A stretch of DNA of 64,000 nucleotides, taken from Ditylenchus dipsaci (lineage: Eukaryota; Nematoda; Chromadorea; Rhabditida; Anguinidae). The first letter of the stretch is position 1; the number at the start of each line of letters is the position of its first letter. Position numbers and translations under genes: made by a program. The notes under the pieces are model-generated. The model made no database searches. It saw nothing but the letters and a program-made list of their open reading frames with translations, and was not told where the DNA came from. This document shows positions 12,000 through 24,644 of the stretch, in pieces. The DNA lies in NCBI GenBank assembly GCA_004194705.1, contig SADC01001313.1, forward strand, positions 44,674 to 108,673. Direction: 5' to 3'.

Positions 12000-13929
12000 C
12001 AAAACAGTGCCGAAAAATCGAAGGTATATATAGGTCATGCCCAGGCTGATGTAAATTTGATAGGTATGATGTTAAGTTTTTAATCGATAAACTTTCAATA
12101 CCACAAAGCAAGTTAAAAATAGGTTTGATCTACGACTATAATTCTTCGTAAATTTGAATCAAATTAATTACGTAGCTGTCCACCGCAAAATTGTTTATCT
12201 CTGCCAGTGTGACGATGACGACAATTAAGGCTAGGCAGTAATGTTGCCACTGAATTACATATGCCCGAACTAATATTAAAACCTTTATTTATGCCTTTAC
12301 TACCCCTCATCTCTTTTAGTGTCTTTTTCTGCGGCTGTTGTCAGCTGGCTGCCGGCTGGGACTCTTCCAATCGATGTGCCCTAGTGTCTGACACTGGACC
12401 ATATAAAGCAACCTCGGCTGTTTATCTGTCTTCTGCCACTACCTGTTGATGCGGTGTATTCGACTGTGGTGGCATTTGTTGCTCTCATCTTTTTCCTTTC
12501 ACATTCATTAATTGTTTTGTTCAGATGGTAGTGATAGTGGTGGTTTCACTTTTGCTTGGAAAGAGAAAAAGATAATTAAACTCTTTTATCGGGGAAACAG
12601 AGTTTTTGTTTTGAAGCACTTTTGGGTATTTTGTGAAGTTATAAAAACACCGGGTTTTATTGTTGCTCAAAATTGAAAAATTTAAATTTTCAAGCTGTCC
12701 ATCTGCCGTTAACTGTGGGACAACTGTAACATTGCCAGCTACTTATACTTGACTTTCTATAGTTTTTTCACAGTTAGCTACCTCAGAATTATTTCCTAGT
12801 TAAAAATGTCCTATTATATCCATAATTAGCTGTCTCACAGAATTCTTGTCGAAAATTTGTACGGCTGTTTAGTAATTACTTTTAGACCAAAATTGGAAAT
12901 GGAGATATAGCAAAATTTTTAGTCTTCTTTATCAAATTCGTCATAGACACTATTTTAAAGCCCCCAATTTGCTAGATGGTTGAACACATGCTCTCTTTGA
13001 AGGTGGCTTATATCTACATTTGTTGCTTATTCTTCTTCTTATCTTGTCTGTTGAAAGCAAAATTTCTCGTGCTATCTTTCCTCTCAAAAAATTTTCAAGC
13101 ATAAGCAACCAAAAATCAATCAAGAAAGCAAGCAATTTTTCATCATTTCATTTTTGATTTCATTGCTTGCTGGTTGGTGAAATAAATTGATTATTAAAGT
13201 AGTAGTTTAACCACTAGGTTATTATTTTAACGATTAGCTATATATCCATAGTTAGCTATATTGAAAATTACTTTCAAAATAGTTTCATTTTTAAAGTTAC
13301 TTTAGTTTTATCAAAAATTATTTTTGTTATTGCACTAACCTTCTTTAACTCTCTACTAATTGATGACCATCGCAAAAAAGCAAAAAATAGAGTGGGAACC
13401 ATTAATAGCCTTGAAGCACTTGTTAACTTGTTTGCCTTTCTCTCCCACTCAGCCCCTACCTACTAAAACCACCACCAATCAAGAAAATACGACATAGTAG
13501 TAATAAAAGAAGAAAATATGATGTCTTGATTGTTAAGACAGTAGAAAGTTGACCCAGCCGGTTGTGGACAGGGCAAACACCCGGATTTTTCTTTTTCTCT
13601 CTACGCCATAAGTTAATATGACAATTGCACTTTTTGTCATATTTTTTAGATCTACAGGCTTTATGTCTACACGTGCCCGTCTCCACTCTTGAGTTTGGCT
13701 TTTCACCGACTCTTTTTTATCTTTGTGTGGAGTAATTTTGAAAAAACTGATTTGTCATACTGGTCCAAAAGATAGCAAAAATTGATATTGACGGTGCTTT
13801 TATAAAGAAAACTCGATGATTTTTTCCAGTGATACACAATCCTAAATATAGTGACATCTTGTTTAAAAATGATGAAAAGTCTTTTCACTTATATTGACTG
13901 AGTTATAAATTCAAATCCTAAATTTTCAG
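12000..13929. other. Putative intron, no feature recognised
   Basis: AT-rich sequence between the exon ending at 11596 and the exon starting at 13930. A fragment beginning CAGTCGAACC near 11966 resembles the end of a pogo-like MITE. Nothing else is supported. Confidence 0.4.
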
Positions 13930-16900
13930 ATACTTCTGAGCAAGCCCATCACCCCACTTTTATTCCTGGCCCCACTCAATGGACCAAGACCTCTTCTCAA
14001 TCTGCAAAACAGCGATCTAACGGTCAAGTTAATCGCAGCAGCTCTTCACAAGCACAGTTAATTAGTCAGTCCTATCACCCTGTCAGTGTAGATGCTGCTT
14101 ACAGCAGTCGAGTTCTACCGACCAGTACCAACCCATTCCAAAGCTTAAACAGCACCCCGAACAACCAGGAGGAAGACCAGGACACTCTCCAAGCTGAATA
14201 CCGTCAATTGCATAGTGAGGTATGAAAAGCATAGAAGAAGAAATTAACAATAAATTTGAAAATTTGGGAAAGTCGACTTAATATAAATCAACAAGGTGAA
14301 TAGGCGCCTTTAAGGCGCCTATTATGAAAATTTTTTCATGTGCAGTGACAGATGACAGTGGTGTTTCCAAGCCATGTTTGAAGGGCCATTGCCGTCTCCG
14401 ACAACGGTTGTCCCCGCCAATTCAATTTTTTTTCTTTATCATTGGATTTAGGTACGAATTATTCAAAACTATACCTAAAATTAAATACTAGGCCTTGTTT
14501 TGTTAGAAACCAAGCTGAAAAATCTGTATAGAAGTTGAATGATTAGGCAAAAAAATTTGAGTTGCCGGGGGCAAGTCAAAACAGGTGGCAATGGCCCTTT
14601 AATAGCATTTTCATTAATTATCCCACAAAACCTTCCTTTTTTAACTTCAAGGGACTATCAAAAATGTAGTAATTTCATTGTTTTTAAAAAGAAATTTTTT
14701 CCTAATTTTTTTTTTAAAACCTTTAAACATCTAACTTTCTGACCACACTTAGCAAAGTTTGATGGTTCATAAGAAAGTTAAGATTCAAGGCTACATGATG
14801 GTAAAAAATTTTTGAAAAAATTATTACAAAGATGTAGAAAAAAGTGAAAAAAAGATCTAAGGCCAAAATTCAAAAATCTACGGCCATTTTTCAGTATTCA
14901 ACGGCCAAAATTAAATACCACCCAAAAAAGCCGAAAACTCAAAAAAACGTCACAGAGCTTCACCTCCATAATACTATATGTAGATAATGTTTCTATTGCA
15001 GGTGGAGAGAATCGGAACTTCCAACAGCTCCAGTACCCCACTAAGCCAGCAACAACGCAGAAGGCGGATCCTCACTCCACTTAGCTCCAATTTCTCACTG
15101 CATCGAGAGCAGGCTAGAGGAGATTGGGCCACAGAACACTTGAGTGGTGAGAATTCTTCACCTAGAGGCAGCTCATCTCCTCCGCAATCCACTGAACGCC
15201 ACAGGCGACCACCCATTAATGTTAGTAGTTTTTATAGGGTTGAATTTTGTGAAGATATTGTTGCCAGGTATTATAAATTATAGCTTGCTTAAAAAAAAAG
15301 TCTAAAATATTTTATTATGCATTCAAAATTTTTACGCCCCGTGAACAGAGTGTCACATTTCTGTATAAAAAAAACGTCAGAGATTTTAAAGGCATAGAAA
15401 AAGCTAAGGGTTAGATCTCAAGTGTGCTAAGAAGGTTGTTTGGTAAAAATGGAGCTCGACAGAAAAGTTGGTACTAGTTCGGTTTACACCCCCACCTTCT
15501 TATTTAATTTTTTTGCTAGTTTTTTGAACTGGCGCATAAAAATATTCGAGATACAGGTTTGTTTGTCGCGAACGTCAGTTTTCTGTGTCTCTCGATTTTT
15601 TAAGCTCACTTTTTTCTCATCAATTCGTTCTAAAAACTATTGGCCGGCCTACATCAATAATCGCACTGGAATGAGTCTTATCGAGCAGCTGCCTGATGGA
15701 TTTCGGCATTTCACAGTCAATCACTCCGTAAATTTCGTCAACTCTGACACTGGTGCGCATACTCAAACGATTGAATCAACATGGCAAAAATTCAAGAGAA
15801 GGTATAAGAAAGAATTCGGAACTCATCGTTCAGTTTTCCTCAGTTAAGTATCCGATTTTAGTTTAGGTGCAATCATATTATGTCTATTTATGGTTTCAAA
15901 TTGTTCAATTATGTGTATGTGAATAAATAAGTTGTGTTTCCGCAAACAAAAATAGCAAAAAAATCAAAAAAGAGGGTAGAGGTGTAAATCGAACTAGTAC
16001 CGAAAAGTTATTAACAAAGACTTAGTTGATCAGAAATTGCCTGAACATTGTTTTGGCGATAACTTAAAATGCGTTTTTCGTCACTGTGAAACAGTGCCTC
16101 TGCAAACAAATGTTCTAGGGAAATATTTGTTGGTGAATAAAAAAATATTCAGGAAATTTCGATGAATATTTAGGAAATTGTGATTAGCCTCTGTTAACAA
16201 CTGTTCTGTCGAGCTTCATCAGCACAGGTTGTTTGTCCAAAATTTTACCGTTTTCTAGCCGAAATTTTAAATTGGAGTTGGTTTAAGAGAAAATGGTACA
16301 AATGCACAATAACTCCTAAAAATGCAGTCTAAGTATTATATTTTGATATTTCGAACTTTTAATCTTCGAAATCTCACAGTTATGATGTCAAATAGCATCA
16401 TAAAAGAGTAGCTTACACCCTAGATTATTATCTTAAAAATAATTGATCTCTTAGCCTTTTTATTGCACGCCTAAAAAAATCTGCTTAAAAATTCTAATTT
16501 CATTTCGTTATTTACGAAATCTCAAAATTGTACTTTAGATGCATTTTTAATATTTCAAAAAAGATTTAAATCATTTTAAAAATCTGCAAATAGTACACCA
16601 TACCATTTCAGACTCCTTCTTTACATAATTTATTTGCAAAGAAGCGAAATTATACACAAAAAACTGATAAGCATTACACAAACCAATGAAAACAATTTGT
16701 TGTTTTCAGCAAAATTTGTCTTTCTATTGAAAAATAATTATAAAGTCGATTTGTTTTTGATTTCAGAATGTAATATTATTTTAGTTACAGATAGCCAGAG
16801 GCTTGATAGACCTTGCAAGAGGCCAAAATCACAGTAACCCTCGTGCACAACAGCAGCGCCGAATCATTCACGCTAAGTTGCAGTCGTCTAAAGCATCTGC

Positions 16901-19900
16901 AAGCAGATCTATTTCACCCGCTCATCCATTGGTAAAAATATTTTTTATTATAAAACACAACATAAACACTATAATTATTCTAATAGTCCATCCTGATTCA
17001 AAAACGTGTGTTTCGCACTGTGCTTCGTAATTTCAAACTGAAGTTCATTTTACTGGCTTCATTAAAAATTAATAAAATTTAGAAAGTCATTTCAAAAAAC
17101 CAGTTCAAAATAATCTGGATAAATAGTTGTTAAATAATAAAAATCCACACTCATTGTGAACTAGATTTACAGTTGACTTTTTATAGTTATTTTACAATTA
17201 ACTTTAAGGCAGCGGCAACTCGTATCACTGTAAATTTATTTAACGAATAATTTATTTGGTAATTTATTAGGAAAGCGTTAGTCGTTCGAATGATTCGCAT
17301 GTTCGACCCGCTTGCGGGTATTATTTTTATTTTGTCTTGGTGAACTAACTTATCGAGGTTATTTGATGTCGCTGATCTCGTACTGGCGTCAAAAAGTCAA
17401 TTAGTCAATCACACCAAGTTGTCCAATCCTACGCACCATTTATAGCAAACAACCGCTAGCACTTATCCTCTGCTTCATGCTTCAAATAAATTCCTAGTCA
17501 TTAAAGTTATCCGTTCCGTTTAGTTGACACCTGACTGTATGCATTTTAATTGAATACACACAAACAAAATAGTATTGTTTTTCTTCCAATATAATCATTA
17601 TTATTATCATCATTGTCGGTTGTTTTTATTAATTACTTCCAAAAAAGGGTTTCCCAACCCAGTTTCTTAACCAAAAAGTAGTCTGCGCTCTTTTTATTTA
17701 CTGAGTTTTTACCCACAATATTTATAAGAAAAGAAGAAAACAATAATAGTAAGGAAAAGAAGTAGTCTAAGAGTTTAACAAAAAAATATAAAGTGCATTT
17801 GTTTAATAAATTCATTTTCAGAATTTTGCCCACTTTGATGAAGCGATGCATCCCTATAAATTCGATGTGGTCTTGCAAATGCCTTTACCTTCCCGAGAGG
17901 AAATGGAAAGGCACGCCTGGAATCCTGACGATCGATCCCTCAACATTTATGTTAAAGAAGAAGATAGGCTGACATTGCACAGACACCCTGTGGCTCAAAG
18001 CACAGACTGCATCAGGGGCAAGGTAAAGTTGTGTTTATAAAAACTATTTCTGCGGGCTGAAAGCATAAAAAAAGCCCACCAAAATGTACCAACGAACAAA
18101 TTAGGTCTAGTCATCTAAATCAAATTTAGTCAGAAATACCTCTAGGAGACTTCTGAAATAGTTTTGGCTCCATTAAGAAACAAAAGATTTTATGAGAATA
18201 AATGCGGTAATTTATACAAAAGTATATTTTACCTATTAAAAAAATAGCTTGAAAAAACTTTAAGTAACTATTAAAATTTTAGATTGGCTATACCAGGGGT
18301 TTCCACGTGTGGCAATTAGTTTGGCCTGTTGGTCAAAGAGGAACACACCCACTAGTTGGAGGTACATTTTAAAATTATGCAAACTACAAGTATAAATTTT
18401 AAATTAAGTGGCTACAAAAGAGTGTGCTCTACATGCCACCGGTGAGTGTCAAAAAAATTTCGACCGCGAAAACCTTGAATAAAAATTATTGTTTACAGGT
18501 TATAATGCACTCATTGGCTCCAACACAGAAAGTTATGGCTGGGATATGGGTAAGTTGCACATATTTAATAATGATTTGCAATTTTATATTAAAGGGTTAG
18601 CTGTTTTACACTTAATCTGATGTTAAAGGGCCATGGTCACGCGCTCTGGATTGTCTCCAACCAATTTATAAGATTTCGCCTGATCATTGAACTTCTATAC
18701 GGATTTTCCAGCTTGGTTTCTAACAAAACAAGTCCTAGAATTTGATTTTAGGTATAGTTGTGTTAGAAACCAAGTTAAAAAGTCCGTACAGAAGTTCAAT
18801 GATTAATTGGCGGGGACAATCGTTGTTGGAGACGACAATGGCCCTTTAACTAGATTATAGGTGAGGTAATCTAATAGGTAGACATCCCTAAATTTATAGA
18901 AATGTGTTTGTGAAATTGTGTTTTCGACCCGTTTAGCCATCGAATTTCAGACATCTTAATACTCATTTTGTAGGTCATCTTTGGCTACAAAATATGTAGT
19001 AACTTTCCTAAGATTTTTCTGTAGAAAACAGACAAAAAAGAACGCCAAGAACACGATTTTGAATAAGAAAAAGATCATATCGTCTAGTTTGCACTTTATA
19101 AAATTGGTTGTTTTGTTGTTGTTCCTAAAAGTCGAGAATTTTCTCGCTAAAATATTATTATTCGACTAAACTTAAGCATCTGCTTTTATTCTTATCGGCT
19201 AATAAATTAAGGTGTCTATTTTAGTGCAAAATAAGTGCTATCATGACTCAAATAACACAAAAGGCTGGACTTATCCCACCCATCCCTCCTCATCTTCAAT
19301 AGACGACAGTGCACAAACCTCCGACAAATTTTATTGTATTTTGGATATGGACGAAGGATATATGGCGTTTGCAACTTCTAAACAGTTAGTTAAATTCAAT
19401 CCAAAATTACAATACAAAAATGATTTCAGGTATTTGGGAGTTGCTTTTAGAGGTCTCAAAGGCAAGAAGCTATATCCAATTGTTAGTGCAGTGTGGGGTC
19501 ACTGCGAGATTACAATCCGATACATGGGTGGTCTGGATCGTGAGTTTTGAAATGGATTGTACAAAAAATATGAACAAAATACAGGACATGGATTTTCGTG
19601 CTTGGAGGGGGCATAATAAAATGATTCTGGCACAAAACCTGTGATTTTTTATTTTTAAAAATTTCAACCTTTTGGGGGTTACGAATAGTCCCAAAATAAC
19701 TATTTAAAAATAGCCGAGAATCTAAACTTAGAAGTTAAGCCTTGAGTTTGTTATATTTTACAGAGTGCTTTAGAAAATCAGCCGGTTTTTAACCACCATA
19801 AAGTATACATAAAATGAATAAATAAAAATAAATCAAAACAAAGTGAAAAATAGGTAGGACTCTAGGTGGGGTCGAACTTAAGAGATCTCAACAAGCAATT

Positions 19901-20064
19901 CACATAATTCTTTGAAATTCGCAAATTTTGCAGCTGAACCCCGCCAACTGATGGACGTGTGTCGTAGGACGATCCGGCTGCAAATGGGCAAGACTAGGCT
20001 AGACAGGATTCATGAGCTAAACTTGCCGCCAGCCCTGATGCACTACCTTTTATACAAGTCATGA
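13930..20064 (+). CDS. SPSB: SPRY domain-SOCS box protein (SPSB/gustavus type), ten clean 3' exons
   Basis: Exons, all phase-consistent: 13930-14219, 15002-15220, 16791-16931, 17822-18022, 18283-18361, 18409-18441, 18499-18549, 19225-19384, 19430-19539 and 19934-20064 (TGA). The first three encode a Ser/Gln/Arg-rich, probably disordered region of about 216 residues. From 17822 the protein is a typical [24 protein letters not shown], then [60 protein letters not shown] and VWGHCEI (B30.2/SPRY). The last exon gives the SOCS box, with a BC-box-like [10 protein letters not shown] and a Cul5-box-like [12 protein letters not shown]. Known SPSB proteins bring substrates (iNOS, Par-4, Vasa) to Elongin B/C-Cullin5 ubiquitin ligases. 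The family usually has only a short N-terminus, so the long extension is unusual. All splice sites are GT..AG; the intron 19385-19429 is only 45 bp. Confidence 0.93.
14384..14604. repeat. AAAGGGCCAT-type inverted-repeat MITE (intron copy 1)
   Basis: The ends are AGGGCCATTGCCGTCTCCGA on the left and GGCAATGGCCCTTTA on the right, with an inner inverted pair around GTTAGAAACCAAG. It lies in the intron 14220-15001 of the SPSB-like gene. A near-identical element lies at 18625-18850 in a later intron, and diverged copies lie at 29.9-30.1, 37.7, 44.0-44.3 and 50.7-50.95 kb. Confidence 0.7.
15470..16001 (+). mobile_element. Merlin DNA transposon remnant, copy 2, in an SPSB intron
   Basis: The element is 532 bp. 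The inverted ends begin GGTACTAGTTCG, and a perfect 8-bp target duplication (GAAAAGTT) lies at 15462-15469 and 16002-16009. The + strand encodes the transposase C-terminus at about 15640-15846, with [19 protein letters not shown] followed by [16 protein letters not shown]; the IES Glu should be the third catalytic residue. The N-terminal two thirds, with the two catalytic Asp, are missing. It is inserted in the 15221-16790 intron in the same orientation as the gene. Confidence 0.9.
18625..18850. repeat. AAAGGGCCAT-type inverted-repeat MITE (intron copy 2)
   Basis: Near-perfect foldback: TAAAGGGCCATGG on the left, GACAATGGCCCTTTA on the right, with the inner arms CTTGGTTTCTAACA and TGTTAGAAACCAAG. 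It sits in the intron 18550-19224 of the SPSB-like gene. Confidence 0.75.
19652..19777. repeat. Direct repeat, copy A (in the last SPSB intron)
   Basis: About 126 bp, starting near TTTTAAAAATTTCAACC and ending CAGAGTGCTTTAGAAAA, repeated with few differences at about 20885-21017 downstream of the gene. The arms are in the same orientation, about 1.2 kb apart, and bracket the last exon and its 3' flank. Confidence 0.75.
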
Positions 20065-20884
20065 TGAGTAATGCTATGTGATAATTTAATTCTGTTCCGC
20101 TCATATTTTTTTATTCATTTTACTCATGGCATTGCCAGTTTGTCTAATCTTCTACAGCTACCAACCGGTTTTGTGTGTGTGCGCGAACTCTGAGTGCGGT
20201 ATAAATAAAAAAACTTTTTTGTTGTCTTACTTCTTTCAGAATTCTTTTCTAATACACAAAAGGCATTTTGTGGTTTTTGTCTAAACAGAATTGTTGGGTG
20301 TGTCCTCAAATATTGACTTTTGTTTGTCTAGCTTATTTTTGCAATTTCGGATTGTGTTATTGTTATCGTATCATGCTTCATGTGAATAAACTTCTATTTT
20401 AGCATCAGACACATTTGTTATTGTTTTTTGATTGACAAATCAAAAAAATTCAAGCGAAAGGTGGAGGATAAAGCCGGCACCGCCCACCCTGGCACTGTCC
20501 ATTTATTCGAGTGATGAAGAAATTCACTTTGTCATAAAAATGTACACATGCCGTATTGCCACTAATAAGAGCCCATGGGCGCTTATTTTTCAAACCCCCT
20601 AAAATTATGAAAAAAATTAGGAGTCGATTTGGAAAATTTTGAGTGCTCAATAAATCTAAAAGGCGGAATCGGTAGATCCAGTAAGAGTTGAGAAAACGCA
20701 AGAAACAGATTCGCAAAATATTTGTTCTGGGCTGAGTTATAGGTCTTTAAAGTTAGGGGTGGGCGCTTATTAGAGGAAAGACGCTAAGCATAGATACCGT
20801 ATACCAGCATCCCCCTCCACTTTGAGGTCTCTACATTATGGGCTATTCCTATAAGAGGTGCGTTTCTAAAATATTAACCCTTTA

Positions 20885-21017
20885 GTTTTTAGAAATTTCA
20901 ACCTTTTGGGGGGTTACCAAGTGCAATAGTCCTAAAATAACTATTTAAAAATAGCCGAGAATCTGAAGTTAGAAGTTAAGCCTTGAGTTTGTTATATTTT
21001 ACAGAGTGCTTTAGAAA
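20885..21017. repeat. Direct repeat, copy B
   Basis: Second copy of the 126-bp unit found in the last SPSB intron (19652-19777). It carries small insertions near GGGGGGTTACCAAGTGCAAT but is otherwise almost the same. Confidence 0.75.
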
Positions 21018-21443
21018 AAAACATTGGCCCAAATATATAGGACAAATTTATAAGTGCTATTTATCCTTGAAAAATAATTCATTTCCCATAATTTTTTTAC
21101 CAGGTTGTAAAGAAGGCGAAATTTTTTCATTACTTAAACACAAGAGGTTATAAAAAATGTTTGAGTCTGTCTTAAAATACTCTGGCCTACCCTTCTCCTG
21201 TGCCTTAGCTAAACTAGCTAGTATGGGGCTGAATAGCTGATGAAAGTGTTTATTTAAAAATACTTATTTTTATTGAAAAAATAGGATCAAATCAATGTGG
21301 TAACCAAAGCAATTTATATAAACACCAAAACATATAGAGCCTTGTTATTTATTTGCGATCAAGCGTTATCCAATGAGACTAAGCTAAATTTATTGAAAAA
21401 CAAGTTTGGCCTTCTTTTTTAAAGAGAGCTCCACATCATCATA

Positions 21444-21793
21444 TTGGGTTGGTACATAAGTTCGTAGAATTTTTTTCAACGACCTTTTTAGATTACTCAC
21501 GGACGTCATTATTTTTGTTGGCTAAATGTTGACTAAAAGAATTAAGAGTCAATTCAACAAGAATCAGCGTTTCCGACTTTGCTTTCAAACAACGATAATT
21601 TTTGTCGAATTGACAATCGATTCTTTCAGTCTTAAAATCAACATTTCCAACAAGGAATTTAGAAACTAAAGAGACCGTCTCAAACAGCAGAATTTAGGCT
21701 ACAAGATGATTTATAATTCTTAAAATAATGACTTCAGGTAGTAATCTAAAAAGGTGGTTGAGAAAAACTCTAGGGACTTATGTACTAACCTAA
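21444..21793. mobile_element. Mariner-like MITE
   Basis: About 350 bp with inverted ends: TTGGGTTGGTACATAAGT on the left and CTTATGTACTAACCTAA on the right. These resemble mariner termini. Both ends abut a TA dinucleotide, the target duplication of the Tc1/mariner superfamily. The arms extend over about 70 bp (CAACGACCTTTTTAGATTAC and its counterpart). No transposase frame remains. Confidence 0.8.
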
Positions 21794-22439
21794 TATTTAA
21801 TTATAAAAACAGAGCTAACATGTAAGTCAACAATTTTTATTTGCTAAGCCGAGTTAATAGTTTTATGGAAAGGCTACTTGCTTTATGGCCTGATTTTGAA
21901 TAAAATTTAGTGCTTTCTTGTTTATGAACCACTTACGGGGGATTACAATGATCAACGTAAAACAAAAAAAGAGGATGTGTTACTTTTTGCCTGTTTATAA
22001 AAATATAGTCTCTTCCTGTAAATATGGCTAAGCAACAAAAATTATTACAAATTATTTTTTACTTTTACCACACAAATAGTTTTGGCTTATCCTTCAAAGC
22101 AGCGTGTTTTCTTTAAAGTTTAATCTGACTAAAAGTCTAGGTGCTACTTTTCAGGCCATTTTAAAATAAGTTAAAGTTTTTTTACTAGAAAATTTTTGGC
22201 GCTACTGTAATAACTCCCCCCCCCAAAAACCCTCCTGTAGTATGTCTCCCACCCCCCCTCCTAATAATTTTTAGGCTTAGGAACCTAGCTGTCAAATTTT
22301 TAATTGCGCTCAATAAATATTAAAACATTGAATTTTTCGAAAATTTATATGTTTGTTGTCTCGAGCGGAATTTAAAATTTGACAGTTTGACAGACCATGC
22401 TGTACACGAATCCGGTGTCAGATTTTCCGGTTTTCTAGC

Positions 22440-24565
22440 GCCTTACGTCAAAAAATGATTGGCTAAAGTACACTATTTGGGGTAGCCTAAAAGTGCGTTT
22501 TTTCAAAGTCCTATGGGCTGTCATTATACAGGTATTGTGGTGAATAACCTAGAAATACCAAGGGATCAGAATCACAACGGTTTTTGCACTAATTTTTCCA
22601 TTTAACTTACGCCAGGATGGTCGTCGCAGTGGATTTTTTGCGGTTTTAGTTAGTTAGTAAACGCAATACAATTACTACTACTACCACTTTCTTCTACATA
22701 ATTTTTTATGTTTAACTAGGTTTAACCTAGAACACATGTGTGTCAGTATGGCATAGTGGCAGTGATAACAGTTTTGTCAAAAAAAATTCAAAATATTTCG
22801 AATCCCACTAGAAACGTGCACATTTATGGAGACAGGCCAGTTCGCGATGATTTTTTTCTACTTATTGAATTGCTATATTTTTTTTTTCAAAAAGTATCTT
22901 GGCTATTTAAAAATGATTGTGTAAGCCATTGGCACCCTATAAAACCAAATAAAGCAGCAATCAAATAAAAATTTTTTGACCAAATTTCAACTTTTTGCAT
23001 AGATCCTCCAAGGCAGACCACCGTACATAGAAGTATCCTACCCTGTTTTGGTCACTGGAGCCGGGCAAAAAGAGTCTCTATATACATTTATGATCAAGAG
23101 TCTTGCTCGGAATTATGTCTAAGGTAAGTGAGTGCGCGCATCTCTAACCAACCAAGCCCCCTGCGCCCCGAAGGGGGCGCAGGGGGCTTGGTTGCTTGGG
23201 GTTGAGATGCGCACACACACATACCTTAGACGCAAATCACTCGAAAGTGACTCTGGATGCAAAAACCATGTATGCATACCAGAGTTTCTTTATGCGGCAG
23301 GTCCCAGTTAACAAAAATATGTTCGATTTCCATCTTTTTAGAGTATCCAGGTACTCCTTGAGTTTGGTTCACCTTGGGGGACTACTTGGAAAACCGCTAT
23401 AAAGAAATCACTATAAAATGTTCTTTTGTTGCAACCGGACCATCAGTGGGTTATATTGTTGCATGGACCATCCAGCTGGATGGCTAATGGTTTTTATAGG
23501 GTGCCAATGGCTTACACAATCATTTTAAATAGCCAAGATACTTTTTGATTTTTAAGATTTTGAGATTTTTGAGAAAAAAATATAGCAATTCAATAAGTAG
23601 AAAAAAATCGTGGCGAACTGGCCGTGGCGAACTGGCCATTTCAAAAAGCGTGGCGAACTGGCCGTGGCGAACTGGCCACTTTTAAAAGCGTGGCGAACTG
23701 GCCGCGTGGCGAACTGGCTGTTTACCCACATTTATCAGTGTGCCGAATATAAAATGAAAAGCGCCCAAATTTGGCGCCTAATTTGGGCCCTATTGCCATT
23801 ATAATAGGGCGCCCAAACCGAGAGCTGAAAAAAAGGAAAAAAGAGAGAATATACCTAAGGCCAGAGCGAAGGATAACAGCATTAACAGAGAAGAACGCCA
23901 GAATTTTTAAACCGAGAGCTTTAGGAATCCAAGCCTCTTGATCATTTTTCAAAGTCTTAGTATTTTTCAGGCCGTTTAAACAATAGAAACGGCCAAAAAA
24001 AGTGTGAGAAGGACATTTTCCGGAAAAAAAAAGTTTTTGACTTTTTGGCTTGTTCCCCCAAGGCGATCCAACCTACCCCAAAAAGATGCAATTTGAACAT
24101 AGTTTGATGACTGGGGCCTACCGCATAAAGAAACTCTGGTATGCATACATTTTTATGCATCCAGAGTTACTTTCGAGTGATTCGTGTCTGAGGTATGTGG
24201 GTGTGCGCATCTCAACTCCAAGCCCCCAAGCCCACTGCGCCCCCGAATGGGGCGCAGGGGGCTTGAGAGTTAGAGATGCGTGCACTCACTTACCTTAGGC
24301 GTGATTCCGAGATGTACTCTTGATCAAAAATGCACAAAGAAGCTCTTTTCGCAAAGCTCCAGTAACCAAAACGGATTAAAATACAAAAAATAGACCAAAA
24401 AGCACAAGGGGACCAAGGCAGTCGAATTTTTTTTTTCGAAAAATGTCCTTCCCACACTTTTTTTGCCCGTTTCTATCGTTTAAACGGCCTAACACATACT
24501 TAGACTTTGAAAAAACGCACTTTTGGTCTAACCCAAATAGTGTACTCCTGCCAAATGATTTCATG
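22440..24565. repeat. Nested foldback block of about 2.1 kb
   Basis: The outer arms pair about 22455-22510 (GTACACTATTTGGGGTAGCC) with 24500-24560 (its inverse). Inside, 22830-22955 pairs with 23490-23610, and two hairpin elements of the GCGCATCTCTAACC / CCCCCTGCGCCC family sit at about 23040-23300 and 24050-24350. A palindromic GGGCGCC block lies at about 23757-23820. The structure reads as transposons inserted within the arms of older ones. Confidence 0.65.
23607..23720. repeat. Minisatellite, GTGGCGAACTGGCC unit
   Basis: About six copies of GTGGCGAACTGGCC lie in direct orientation, some separated by short A/T-rich spacers (TTTCAAAAAGC, ACTTTTAAAAGC). The translation (VANWPW, GELAVANWP) is a by-product of the repeat and not evidence of a gene. 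It lies just outside the inner arm of the foldback block. Confidence 0.85.
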
Positions 24566-24644
24566 AAATTATTTCATATTTGTTAAGTCAATTTTCTCAT
24601 CTATCTAGCAACTGTTTTCTATGCGTGAATATACCACATACAAC

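Noticed and set aside
15440..15847. A complete host gene starting at 15440
   Set aside because: The conserved part is a Merlin transposase C-terminus bounded by inverted ends and 8-bp duplications, and the N-terminal part runs through the left terminal repeat.
23610..23804. 64-residue open frame rich in ANW and RTG motifs
   Set aside because: It is the translation of the GTGGCGAACTGGCC minisatellite.
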